44,074 nucleotides of DNA from Actinomycetes bacterium (GCA_023389745.1 JAEWED010000228.1:1-44074); one strand, 5' to 3'; positions 26,856 through 34,208 are shown, numbered from the stretch's first letter. Numbers and translations are program-made. The notes: generated by a model from the sequence alone, not told the origin.

Positions 26856-28010
26856 TCACGCTGCTGTCGGCAGCAGTGCCAGCGCCTCGACGTCCTGGGC
26901 TGAGACCTCGAGCACCAGCGGCTGCTCGTCATGAGGGTCGGGAATGCCGGGCAGCACCTGTTGGTCAAGCTGGTCGACCAGCGTCTGGGCCGTGGCGTGC
27001 ACCCTGGCCAACGAGCGCGCCATGAGCGGCACCCTCTCCTTCATGCCACGTGGCGGCTCGATCCGTGCGAGTGGCACGAGGCGGTTGTGCAGGTCGAAGA
27101 ACTCTGCGCGCAGCTCGGAGGCCGAGTCGTGCAGCATCTGTACGGAAAGATCAGGCAGGCCCTCTTCTGCGAGACAGGTGGCAGCGAACGCGTCGAGTCG
27201 ACTCTGAGCGATGAGGGCTCGGAGGAAGAGAACGATCTCGTCCTCGAGACGACCGTCCTTCGCCATCTCCTGGACCGCGTCCACCCACGGCTGACGAACA
27301 CCCTTCTTCGCCTCGAACTCGATCTGCTGACGCTCGAGCTCAGACTTGAACCGCTTCACGAACCGCCTGCGGGCGGCGTACACCCCTTCGACACGAACTC
27401 GGTGCGACGCCAACTCGGCACGCAAGTAGTTCGGCAAGGGTCCCTCGTCAGCAGCGCGTGCCGCCACTCCGATAAACGAGACGGCCGCGTCAATGACCCC
27501 GTGCTCTTCGTCCTGCAGACGCTTCTCGATCCGGTCGAGCGTCGCCTGGATGTTGCCGAACGCTCGATCGAGCTGCTGCTGTTGTTGATACGACGCGATC
27601 GCAGCGATCGCCACCGGAAGCAGGACCAGTGCGGCGGCGCCGAGCGTTGTTCCTGCACCGACAGAGCCGGCCGCCGTCGCGGTGCCTACGATCCGCCCGT
27701 TCGCGACGAAGGAGTTGGAGAGGTTCACTGCCGTTGCCGTCTGCTCGCCCGTGCGGGTGGTCAGCAACTTCAGGCTTCCGTCGCGAAGCCCCCGCATGAC
27801 CGTCGGAGTGAAGACGACCTGAAGCCCGCTGCCTGTTTGACTGGCAGCGCGGATCGACTCAAGCGCGAGCGGGGACGCAGTTGCTGCCGCTCCAACCGCA
27901 CTGAGCACCGGTGCCGGCAGATGCTTTGGTGTCGACGACGAGTGGTTCAAGTCACTCACCTGGATGAGCTCGCCTGCCCACATCTCCAATTCGCTTGATC
28001 GCTGGATCAT
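26856..28010 (-). CDS. Membrane protein with hydrophobic core and long helical segments
   Basis: A 384-residue protein with GAAGGAGAGCA directly before its ATG. Residues 106-141 form a long Ala/Gly/Val-rich hydrophobic stretch (SVGAGTTLGAAALVLLPVAI) that could span the membrane once or as a hairpin. It is followed by YQQQQQ and a charged helix (ATLDRIEKRLQDEEH), then more amphipathic helix to residue about 350. The layout, soluble head, hydrophobic segment and helical stalk, recalls pore-forming or membrane-tethered effectors, but there is no recognised domain. It is the promoter-proximal gene of the minus-strand group with the HNH nuclease and probably shares its transcript. A shadow open frame on the plus strand covers most of it. 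Confidence 0.75.
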   Translation of the reverse strand: MIQRSSELEMWAGELIQVSDLNHSSSTPKHLPAPVLSAVGAAATASPLALESIRAASQTGSGLQVVFTPTVMRGLRDGSLKLLTTRTGEQTATAVNLSNSFVANGRIVGTATAAGSVGAGTTLGAAALVLLPVAIAAIASYQQQQQLDRAFGNIQATLDRIEKRLQDEEHGVIDAAVSFIGVAARAADEGPLPNYLRAELASHRVRVEGVYAARRRFVKRFKSELERQQIEFEAKKGVRQPWVDAVQEMAKDGRLEDEIVLFLRALIAQSRLDAFAATCLAEEGLPDLSVQMLHDSASELRAEFFDLHNRLVPLARIEPPRGMKERVPLMARSLARVHATAQTLVDQLDQQVLPGIPDPHDEQPLVLEVSAQDVEALALLPTAA

Positions 28011-28365
28011 TGCTCTCCTTCATGGTTTTCGCGCCACGAGCCACGGCGCTAAATGTGCTCCGCACTCGAGGTGGGCGTCCGGCGTTCTGAGAGCCCGCCC
28101 ACGACCACTTCGACATGGTCGCGGTCGCGGTCGCTGTCGGTGGCTCTGGTTCCAGGCGTTCTTCGTCGCGCCAGGTCCGACACGCCCCCAACCCGACCCC
28201 TCCTTCTTCCCACCGAAAGGGTATCGGCCTGGTCTGACAGCGACACCCAGTCGTGGATCGACACTGGATGCACCACGCTGGTCTTCACAGTCGTGTCGGC
28301 AGGTTCGTCGAGCACGCCACCACCGGGTCGCCTGCGTCGACAAACATTCGGTAGCGTCACCCTCC
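28011..28365. other. 355-base divergent intergenic region with a candidate -10 box
   Basis: No convincing gene; several short frames overlap with no ribosome-binding site or recognisable product. It separates two divergent genes. It contains three tandem GGTCGC hexamers (28117-28134) and a TAGCGT box at 28352-28357, 8 bases before the ATG at 28366, consistent with a leaderless start on the plus strand. Confidence 0.5.
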
Positions 28366-28944
28366 ATGGGAGAGGGAAGGACGGGCGGGTCGGCCGACGA
28401 CGACCCGTTCGAAGCGCTGCGACGCGCGGGCTTCTTCGACGATCACGTCACCGCGCCGCGTGAGCTGAGCGCGGAGGAGCGCCAGCGTCAGGCGGCGCGT
28501 CGTGCCCGTGAAGCGGACCTGCATCGACGGCTGGCCGAGGAAGCCGAGCACATCCGTCGCCTCACCGAACGCGACCGACGCCGGGCCCGCACGGCGAAGA
28601 TCCCGGGCGTGGCCGCGGCACGACGTCGGCGCAGCATCCGACAGGTCGCTGCCGACCGTCGTTCCAGGTACGGGCCGCCCAGCGGACCCAGCCCAACGGC
28701 ATCGCTGGCGCGTCCATGGCGCGCGATGCGGGTCAGCTCACTCATCGCGCCAGCCGTCCTCATCTCATCATGGGTGTCGCTTGGTACACACAGCGAGAGA
28801 CCGGCACGATCCCCACGGCGTTGGGCTCGCCGGGACTCCAGCGACCCGCCGACTACCCGCCCATCGATCGCAGCGCGTCATCCACCCCCCTCGGCACTCC
28901 CCCGCCCGCCCCGGCGTCGCCCGGCGCCTACGAGTTCGCGATGA
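28366..28944 (+). CDS. N-terminal coiled-coil part of a probably frameshifted metalloprotease
   Basis: The first 102 codons encode a charged, helical segment: DPFEALRRAGFF, a run of Glu/Arg/Ala heptads, then a basic stretch. After the TAC codon at 28669-28671 the frame turns into Pro/Arg-rich sequence with no domain and stops at 28944. If one base were added after TAC (TAC CGG instead of TACGGG), the protein would continue smoothly into the frame of the downstream matrixin-like protease. I read this as one gene broken by a single missing base, whether a real mutation or a sequence error. No slippery heptamer is present that would suggest programmed frameshifting. The ATG has a TAGCGT box 8 bases before it. 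Confidence 0.5.
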   Translation: MGEGRTGGSADDDPFEALRRAGFFDDHVTAPRELSAEERQRQAARRAREADLHRRLAEEAEHIRRLTERDRRRARTAKIPGVAAARRRRSIRQVAADRRSRYGPPSGPSPTASLARPWRAMRVSSLIAPAVLISSWVSLGTHSERPARSPRRWARRDSSDPPTTRPSIAARHPPPSALPRPPRRRPAPTSSR

Positions 28945-29525
28945 CACATGAGGGAACCGACGAGCCGGTCACCTGGGATCCCTGCCGACCGGTGCGCTAC
29001 GTGCTCAACCCCGCTGGAGCCCCTCCGGGCAGCGACGATCTCGTGCACGACGCCGTCCGACGTACCGCCGCGGCGACCGGTCTGGTCTTCGAGTTCGAGG
29101 GCTACACCGACGAGGTGAACGCGAAGCAGCGCGAGCCGTACCAACCGGATCGCTACGACGACCGTTGGGCGCCGCTGCTCATCACATGGGGGACCGAACA
29201 GGACCAGCCCGGACTGGCCGGCTACATCGCCGGGCTCGGCGGCCCGATGGTCGGCTCGGACCCATCAGGGCGACTCACGAGCGTGTCGGGCACTGTGCTG
29301 CTGGACGCCGCCGACCTCGGCCTGGCGATGTCGTCTCCCGATGGACCGCACGGCGTGCGGGCGGTCATCCAGCACGAGATGGGTCACGCGATGGGACTCG
29401 ACCACGTCGCCGACACGCAGCAGCTCATGCACAGCGGGGGCGGGAGCGACGTCACCGACTGGGGCACCGGCGACCTCGCCGGCCTGCACGCACTCGGCAG
29501 CGGCGAGTGCGCGCCCGACGTCTGA
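28716..29525 (+). CDS. Matrixin-like zinc metalloprotease (catalytic part)
   Basis: A 269-residue frame ending at 29525. Near the C-terminus it carries the metzincin zinc site QHEMGHAMGLDHV (HExxHxxGxxH), followed by a Met after the site (QQLMHSGG) as expected for the Met-turn. Upstream, WDPCRPVRYVLNP resembles the start of the catalytic domain in actinobacterial matrixins, after a Pro/Ala linker (TPPPAPASPG). No ribosome-binding site precedes the ATG at 28716, and the sequence reads as the continuation of the coiled-coil frame begun at 28366, so the true N-terminus is probably there. The substrate is unknown. It converges with the next gene, leaving 17 bases. Confidence 0.75.
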   Translation: MARDAGQLTHRASRPHLIMGVAWYTQRETGTIPTALGSPGLQRPADYPPIDRSASSTPLGTPPPAPASPGAYEFAMTHEGTDEPVTWDPCRPVRYVLNPAGAPPGSDDLVHDAVRRTAAATGLVFEFEGYTDEVNAKQREPYQPDRYDDRWAPLLITWGTEQDQPGLAGYIAGLGGPMVGSDPSGRLTSVSGTVLLDAADLGLAMSSPDGPHGVRAVIQHEMGHAMGLDHVADTQQLMHSGGGSDVTDWGTGDLAGLHALGSGECAPDV

Positions 29526-29542
29526 CCGGTCGGCCGACGACG

Positions 29543-29911
29543 CTACAACCTGACCGCTGCGATGACCACGCCAGCGAATGCGACCAGCGACCCGACGTTG
29601 ATCAGCCCAAGGCGGTGGATCTCCGAGCGCAGGTCCCGACCGAGCGTCGCGGTCGCGGCGCTCAACTCCTCACGCTGCGCCGCCATCTCCACACGAAGCT
29701 CTCGGCCCAACGTCAGCGTCTCGGAGCGCAGCTCGGTGCAGATCTGTTCGCGGTTCGCGGCCAGCTCGGCGCGCAGGAACTCCTTGGTCACGGGCTCCTC
29801 GACGTCTCGTGCCGGGAAGTACGACATCATCTCCTGGACCGCCTGTTCATCGTTGATGACGGTGATGAGCCCTTGGTACAGCGCCGCTCTGCTGCGTTCG
29901 GTCAGTGACAT
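29543..29911 (-). CDS. Small coiled-coil protein with C-terminal membrane anchor
   Basis: A 122-residue protein with GAGGAGCGAG before the ATG. A short helical head (residues 1-40, with EMMSYFP) leads into a coiled coil (about 45-98) and a C-terminal hydrophobic segment (INVGSLVAFAGVVIAAVRL). The order of parts and the head pattern match the protein at 35868-36458, so the two are probably paralogues; both belong to a broad class of bacterial coiled-coil, C-terminally anchored proteins of unknown function. The candidate promoter TAGGGT (29985 to 29980) gives a leader of about 60 bases. Confidence 0.75.
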   Translation of the reverse strand: MSLTERSRAALYQGLITVINDEQAVQEMMSYFPARDVEEPVTKEFLRAELAANREQICTELRSETLTLGRELRVEMAAQREELSAATATLGRDLRSEIHRLGLINVGSLVAFAGVVIAAVRL

Positions 29912-29979
29912 CTCGCTCCTCGAGATCGGCCGGTCCGACCTGGCGGGTCGGTCCTTCGTGCTCGGGGAAGCTGACGATC

Positions 29980-29985
29980 ACCCTA
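29980..29985 (-). promoter_or_regulatory. Candidate -10 box (TAGGGT) for the coiled-coil gene
   Basis: On the minus strand TAGGGT lies 69 bases before the ATG at 29911, in the gap between divergent genes. The same hexamer precedes the gene at 31405. No clear -35 element. Confidence 0.4.
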
Positions 29986-30081
29986 CGGTCGACCCCGGAG
30001 GTGGGCAACGGAAGCGCAGCGCGGCGGGCCGCCGTCGAAACCCGGGGACCTCGCCCCGTTGGCACTGCCCGCCGCCGTCGG

Positions 30082-30087
30082 TAGGTT
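30082..30087 (+). promoter_or_regulatory. Candidate -10 box (TAGGTT) for the JAB-like gene
   Basis: TAGGTT would start RNA at about 30094, giving a leader of about 40 bases that includes AGAGGA (30121-30126) before the ATG at 30133. Confidence 0.4.
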
Positions 30088-30132
30088 CGGCGACCACTTC
30101 CCCTTGGCCCACCAGCGTCAAGAGGACTGTCG

Positions 30133-30651
30133 ATGCACACCTACGAGATCATCGGGTCGCTCGACGATCACCGCGAGTATCCGATCACCGAGGCCGACCA
30201 GCTGCGCTGCGCCGAGGACGTCGTCGCCAAGGCGGCCAGATGGCCGATGTTCGGACTCGGCACCTGCGCCGAGGTGATGCACCTCGACGAGCTCGGCCAG
30301 CCTCAGTGCGGCTGGCGACCGTCGAGCTTCCAGTCGCTGCTGTACTGGAACGAGCACCGCAGCGACCTGACCAAGGCCTTGCTGCACGCCCGCCTGGAGC
30401 GCTGCACGCACCGCCGATGGCTGGTCGTCGACTCGCGCCCGACCAGCTTGGGCGACATCTGCCCACCGGTGAGCGAAGCCGACGCGAAGGCGTTCACCGA
30501 ACTGCGGGCCTGGCTCGGCGAACGCGGCGTCGACCTGGTCGACACCGTCGTCTTCGACGACCAACAGCACTGGTGGTCGATGCGCGAGCTCACGATGGGC
30601 ACGACCCGCTGGCTGCCGGACCCCGAGACCACAACCGACCGAGCTGCCTGA
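30133..30651 (+). CDS. Degenerate JAB/RadC-like protein
   Basis: A 172-residue protein with AGAGGA six bases before the ATG. Its second half follows the pattern of the JAB/MPN fold in RadC-type proteins: VVDSRPTSLGD where RadC has a HNHPSG metal motif, then PPVSEADAKAFTEL, GVDLVDTVVFDD and WWSMREL in the places of RadC's SxxD helix, LLDHLIVGD and YSLRE. The metal-binding H-x-H is replaced by D-S-R, so it is unlikely to be a metalloprotease. The assignment rests on motif order alone. It stands between a coiled-coil gene and a VapBC module; the job is unknown. Confidence 0.55.
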   Translation: MHTYEIIGSLDDHREYPITEADQLRCAEDVVAKAARWPMFGLGTCAEVMHLDELGQPQCGWRPSSFQSLLYWNEHRSDLTKALLHARLERCTHRRWLVVDSRPTSLGDICPPVSEADAKAFTELRAWLGERGVDLVDTVVFDDQQHWWSMRELTMGTTRWLPDPETTTDRAA

Positions 30652-30668
30652 CAGCGACGCAGCGTCGG

Positions 30669-31034
30669 TCAGGTCGACGGGCTCCATGCGTGATCGCCGG
30701 CCGCAGCGAGCAACCGTCGGTCCCGGGTCCACAGCAGGCACTCCGGGGTGAGCAGCACCGCGGCAAGGAGGTGGACGTCGACCAGACTCAATCCCCTCGA
30801 TGCGAGCGACGCCAACTCGATCAGCGAGAGCACCTCGTCAGCCGTGGCAGTGCGGGTATGGGGAAGGCGCTCGAGCAGCGTCAGCACCTGGGTTCGGTTC
30901 GCCAACGAGCCGAGTGCCAACTCCCCGATGACCATCGGATGGACCGACACCTCGTTCCGCTCCAGCAGTCGCACCAGCTCTGGTTCGGAACGGTGCAGGT
31001 GATCGATCCAGATCGACGTGTCGACCAGGATCAC
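30669..31034 (-). CDS. vapC: PIN-domain toxin VapC
   Basis: A 121-residue PIN-domain ribonuclease. The acidic residues expected for the active site are present: D5 in ILVDTS, Glu in MVIGELALG, Asp in SLVDVHLL and Asp in WTRDRRLL. The GTG start overlaps the stop of the antitoxin gene (GTGA on the minus strand), the usual translational coupling of vapBC pairs. VapC toxins cut specific RNAs, often tRNA or rRNA, when the antitoxin is lost. The RNA target cannot be told from sequence. Confidence 0.9.
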   Translation of the reverse strand: MILVDTSIWIDHLHRSEPELVRLLERNEVSVHPMVIGELALGSLANRTQVLTLLERLPHTRTATADEVLSLIELASLASRGLSLVDVHLLAAVLLTPECLLWTRDRRLLAAAGDHAWSPST

Positions 31035-31228
31035 GCAGCACCCTCACGATGGCGTGGCGCAGCGGTCGCCGTCGGGTCCGAGCCACCGAGCAATGCGAGT
31101 CGCCGAGCGCTCTCGAGTTCGATGAGCGTCTCGAGCCCGTGGCGGAGCAGCGCCGAACGTTCGTCGATGCCGGTGAGCTCGGCGGCCTTGGCCACGAGCT
31201 CGTCGTCGATGGTCACCGTGGTTCGCAT
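31031..31228 (-). CDS. vapB: Antitoxin VapB (VapB_antitoxin/RHH type)
   Basis: A 65-residue protein with the type II VapB head MRTTVTIDDELVAKAAELTG, a ribbon-helix-helix-like DNA-binding strand and helix, followed by ERSALLRHGLETLIELESARRLALLGG, the part that typically binds VapC. GGGGG lies shortly before the ATG. It precedes vapC with a 4-base overlap. It would neutralise the toxin and repress its own promoter, probably through the inverted repeat at 31261-31291. Confidence 0.9.
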   Translation of the reverse strand: MRTTVTIDDELVAKAAELTGIDERSALLRHGLETLIELESARRLALLGGSDPTATAAPRHREGAA

Positions 31229-31260
31229 GGGAATGCCCCCGATTTCGGCCGACGCTCGCC

Positions 31261-31291
31261 GTCGACTGCATCAGATACTACATCAGTTGAC
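31261..31291 (-). promoter_or_regulatory. vapBC promoter and operator candidate
   Basis: GTCGACTG (31261-31268) and CAGTTGAC (31284-31291) form an inverted repeat with one mismatch. Between them, on the minus strand, lies TAGTAT (31280 to 31275), a -10 candidate flanked by two CTGATG copies. This is where a VapB/VapBC complex would be expected to bind. Confidence 0.5.
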
Positions 31292-31390
31292 GCGACTCAT
31301 GTCGCGCGCGGCACCGCAGCAACGGTCCGACGTCGTTCGAGCGGGTCGCGATCCCCGGTCGAACGAGGCCCGTTCGTCAGCGCGGCTTCG

Positions 31391-31396
31391 TAGGGT
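31391..31396 (+). promoter_or_regulatory. Candidate -10 box (TAGGGT) of a leaderless gene
   Basis: TAGGGT ends 8 bases before the ATG at 31405 and there is no Shine-Dalgarno sequence, so RNA would start at or next to the start codon. Confidence 0.45.
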
Positions 31397-31404
31397 CGCC
31401 GGCC

Positions 31405-33429
31405 ATGAGCCCACGACGCACCCTGCACCCGTACGCCCGGTCGAGCACCGCTGCCGCACTGGCCGAGAACATCGACGGCTGGAGCCGCGACCTCCGTCTC
31501 GACGAGCTCCTGATCCTCGGCTCGGCAGCCATTCGATGGGACCTCGACGACGGCCCACCGACTCGGGCCACCGGCATCATCGACGCCACCAGCGCCACGC
31601 CATCGATCAAGGCCGTCATGGCCCAGCTACACCCCGACCCCGAGCGAGCGTCGGCGCTCGCCGCAGAGGTCGAGGCCTCGCCCGAGACGCTGCCGGTGTC
31701 GCTCCGGAAGCTGGGCAAGCTCAAGGTCGGCAAGGTCTACGAGATCATCGGCGACTGGCTGCTCGACAAGTTCGCCATCGAGCTCCTGCCCGTCGACGCC
31801 GAGGCGATGACGCTCGTCGTGCGCATCGACCATCGCCTCGGCACCATCGTGACCGACGCCGAGCTGATGGACACGGGTCCCGTCGCCCTCCTGCGGGCCA
31901 CGACGGTCGTCAGCGAGACCCATCCGCCGATGGTCCGGTCGGTGTCGTCGGCGAAGGTCCGGGCGTACATCGAGCAGGCACTCACCACTCCCCGCCCACC
32001 CCTCGGCGTCGACGCGACGACCGGCTGGGAGCCGCTTCGCCCGCTCCTGAACTGGGTGATCGCCCGGATGCCCGCCGGCGGTGACGGCTACGACGACGAG
32101 ACCCTCGCCGACTACCGCCTGTCCGTGCGGAACGAGACAGAGCTCGTGCCCGACGACGAACGACGTCCGCCGACGAGGCGCCGCTACCACGACCGGACCG
32201 ACCCCGACGGCTGCGAGTCGCTCGAGCTGAGCACGGGCCTCGGCATGAAGTCCCGTACCTTCGGATCGCAGCTGCTGCACGAGGTGACCGAGCTGGTCGG
32301 AGGCCCCGACGCGCTCGTTGCGCTCGACGACGTACCGCTGCCCGACGAACCGTTCGACCCGACCGGCGTGCCCGACGACATCCTGCCCGCCGTCATGCAG
32401 GTGCTCGACCTGTGCGACCGTGCGTGCGACCAGCTCTTCGACGTCGAGATCCGCACCGCGACCCGCCGCCTGCTGCACCGGGTCGCCACCGCTGGCGCAG
32501 CGTCGTTCCGGCGCAAGAGCTCGACGCACACCGCCGCCGCGGCACTGGTCTGGACCGTCGCCACCCGCAACCACCGCCTCGGCAGGTACGCCGTGCAGGC
32601 GAAGGACCTGGCGCAGACCCTGGCCGTCTCCGGCTCCCAGACGACACGCTCCGCCGGGCTGATGCGCGCGGTCGGCCTCGACCCCGCAGCGGACGCACCG
32701 CAGTTCCACGCCGACTACCTGACCAGCGACCGCCGCGCCCGGCTGATCAAGGTGCGCGACAGCCTGCAGCGCCAGCCCGTCCACCGACTGCGGATCACGC
32801 TCGACGGGATCGAGCCACCGATCGAGCGAACCATCGACGTGCTCGGCCAGCAGACCTTCGGCCACCTGCACGACGTGCTGCAGGTCGCGTTCGGCTGGGA
32901 CGACTGCCGCGACGCGCAATTCGAGCTCGACGGGCGCCTGGTCGCCCGCACCGACGACAACCGGGATCCGTGGAACACCTGGGGTGGGCCGTCCCGGCGG
33001 CACGACGCGCAGCGGCGGGGCGACGAGGACGAGGACGATGGCGAGCCGGCGATGGGCGAGATGATCGGCCTGGTGCTCATGCCGGTGCTCGAGGCGTCCG
33101 GAACCCTGCGCTACCGCTACGACCCCGACGGTGCCGACTGGGTGCACACGATCACGGTCGAGTCGCGCACCACGCTCGGCAAGACCTCTGCGATCCTGCC
33201 GCGCCTGGTGTCGGCGACGCGGGCCACACCTCCCGAAGACCTGGGTGGGGTCGCCGACTACCGGTTGGTGCTCGACTCGATCGGCACCTACGTCGAACCC
33301 GACGCGCAGGAGCTCTGCCGACGGGTTCGGCTGCCGGTGCGACCGGGCACCTTCGACCCGTTCCGACCCGACGCGGAACAGGCCCAGCCTGCGGCGATCA
33401 GCACGGCGTTGCGCGACCTCTCGACATGA
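31405..33429 (+). CDS. Large protein with C-terminal plasmid pRiA4b ORF-3-like domain
   Basis: A 674-residue cytoplasmic protein with an apparently leaderless start. Residues about 465-635 match the pRiA4b ORF-3 (TnpR-like) domain: HRLRITLDGIEPPIERTIDV, FGHLHDVLQVAFGW, then a Trp/Asp/Tyr-rich half with RYRYDPDGADWVHTI. The N-terminal 350 residues are of no family I recognise; residues about 330-420 contain a helical module with SFRRKSSTHTAAAALVWTVATR and AQTLAVSGSQTTRSAG that looks like a helix-turn-helix segment. The pRiA4b domain is widespread and its function is not known. It is followed closely by the MazF-type toxin-antitoxin pair, which has its own promoter. Confidence 0.75.
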   Translation: MSPRRTLHPYARSSTAAALAENIDGWSRDLRLDELLILGSAAIRWDLDDGPPTRATGIIDATSATPSIKAVMAQLHPDPERASALAAEVEASPETLPVSLRKLGKLKVGKVYEIIGDWLLDKFAIELLPVDAEAMTLVVRIDHRLGTIVTDAELMDTGPVALLRATTVVSETHPPMVRSVSSAKVRAYIEQALTTPRPPLGVDATTGWEPLRPLLNWVIARMPAGGDGYDDETLADYRLSVRNETELVPDDERRPPTRRRYHDRTDPDGCESLELSTGLGMKSRTFGSQLLHEVTELVGGPDALVALDDVPLPDEPFDPTGVPDDILPAVMQVLDLCDRACDQLFDVEIRTATRRLLHRVATAGAASFRRKSSTHTAAAALVWTVATRNHRLGRYAVQAKDLAQTLAVSGSQTTRSAGLMRAVGLDPAADAPQFHADYLTSDRRARLIKVRDSLQRQPVHRLRITLDGIEPPIERTIDVLGQQTFGHLHDVLQVAFGWDDCRDAQFELDGRLVARTDDNRDPWNTWGGPSRRHDAQRRGDEDEDDGEPAMGEMIGLVLMPVLEASGTLRYRYDPDGADWVHTITVESRTTLGKTSAILPRLVSATRATPPEDLGGVADYRLVLDSIGTYVEPDAQELCRRVRLPVRPGTFDPFRPDAEQAQPAAISTALRDLST

Positions 33430-33462
33430 TCGGCGTCGGCGACCTCGCAGCCGCCGATGGGA

Positions 33463-33480
33463 CATATGGCTTACCATATG
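33463..33480 (+). promoter_or_regulatory. Palindromic operator over the -10 box of the RHH-mazF pair
   Basis: CATATGG (33463-33469), spacer CTTA and CCATATG (33474-33480) form a perfect 7-bp inverted repeat. Within it, TACCAT (33472-33477) is a -10 candidate exactly 6 bases before the ATG at 33484, which implies a leaderless mRNA. Binding of the antitoxin here would block the promoter directly. Confidence 0.65.
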
Positions 33481-33483
33481 GTG

Positions 33484-33729
33484 ATGGCGAGACGGCAGGT
33501 GCTGGTCCAGCTCGACGACGACACGGTCGATCGGCTCGACGCGCTGGCCCTGCAGCTGTCGGTGAGCCGTTCCGAGCTGCTGCGCCGCGGCGCCGAGGCG
33601 GTGCTGCACGCCGAGGACTGGGCGCACGCCGACCGGGAGCTCGTCGAGGCGTACCGGCGGACGCCCGTCGAATCCGCACTGCTCGACGCCGGCGACCGAG
33701 CGGCGACCGACACCGCTCCCCCGTGGTGA
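33484..33729 (+). CDS. Ribbon-helix-helix antitoxin of a MazF pair
   Basis: An 81-residue protein. Four in-frame ATGs occur (33457, 33466, 33478, 33484); the last was chosen because the -10 candidate TACCAT lies 6 bases before it and the first three fall in or before the operator. Residues 3-45 are a CopG/RHH DNA-binding domain (QVLVQLDDDTVDRLDALALQ, then SVSRSELLRRGAEAV). The C-terminal 35 residues (WAHADRELVEAYRRTP) are the likely toxin-binding tail. Its stop overlaps the GTG of the toxin gene. Confidence 0.85.
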   Translation: MARRQVLVQLDDDTVDRLDALALQLSVSRSELLRRGAEAVLHAEDWAHADRELVEAYRRTPVESALLDAGDRAATDTAPPW

Positions 33730-34064
33730 GCCCACGACCACGGCTCGCCCGCAACGACGTCTGTTGGGCCGACCTCGGTGGCGTTGTGGGACGTCGCCCG
33801 GTCGTCGTGCTGACCCGCGACGCTGCGGCCGCAGTCCTCGACAGCGTGACGGTCGCCCCGGTGACGCGCACGGTCCGCGGCATCCGCTCCGAGGTGCCGC
33901 TGGGACCTCAGAACGGGCTGCCGACCGACTGCGTCGCCAACTGCGACCATCTCATGACGATCAGGGCGGAGCACCTCGACGCCGAGTGTGTCGGCACGCT
34001 CACCCTGGACCAGCGAGCCGAGCTCGACGACGCGCTGCGCTACGCGCTCGACATCCTTGGCTGA
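33726..34064 (+). CDS. mazF: MazF/PemK-family endoribonuclease toxin
   Basis: A 112-residue protein starting at the GTG in the GTGA overlap with the antitoxin. It has the MazF pattern: DVCWADLGGVVGRRPVVVLT at the N-terminus, SVTVAPVTRTVRGIRSEVPL in the middle, and DHLMTIRAEHL near the end. MazF enzymes cut single-stranded RNA at short sequence motifs. The opening motif has Asn-Asp where many relatives have Arg-Gly-Glu/Asp; this is a small departure and does not by itself mean loss of activity. Downstream lies a 16-bp tandem array. Confidence 0.88.
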   Translation: MSPRPRLARNDVCWADLGGVVGRRPVVVLTRDAAAAVLDSVTVAPVTRTVRGIRSEVPLGPQNGLPTDCVANCDHLMTIRAEHLDAECVGTLTLDQRAELDDALRYALDILG

Positions 34065-34094
34065 ACATCGCGACGAGCGAGCCGGGAGCATCAC

Positions 34095-34158
34095 GATCGC
34101 CGTGTGCACAGGTCGCCGTGTGCACAGATCGCCGTCTGCACCGATCGCCGTCCGCACA
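34095..34158. repeat. Four tandem 16-bp repeats between mazF and the flavodoxin gene
   Basis: Units at 34095, 34111, 34127 and 34143 vary around GATCGCCGTGTGCACA with one to two changes each; a partial fifth unit begins at 34159. The array is noncoding and ends about 50 bases before the -10 box of the next gene. Confidence 0.8.
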
Positions 34159-34208
34159 GATCATCGGCCGCGCTCGTTCACGACCAGCCGAGCACGGGCC
34201 TGACGCCG

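Noticed and set aside
26931..27998. Plus-strand open frame over the membrane/coiled-coil gene
   Set aside because: The minus strand has a strong GAAGGAGAG site before its ATG and a hydrophobic core; the plus frame is Arg/Leu-rich shadow sequence.
28640..28720. Programmed -1 frameshift in the metalloprotease gene
   Set aside because: No X-XXY-YYZ heptamer or downstream structure was seen at the join; a missing base explains it more simply.
29562..32084. 840-codon plus-strand open frame
   Set aside because: It overlaps five better-supported genes on both strands and has no coherent domain.
34095..34158. CRISPR array
   Set aside because: Units are 16 bp in direct tandem with no spacers and no cas genes nearby.
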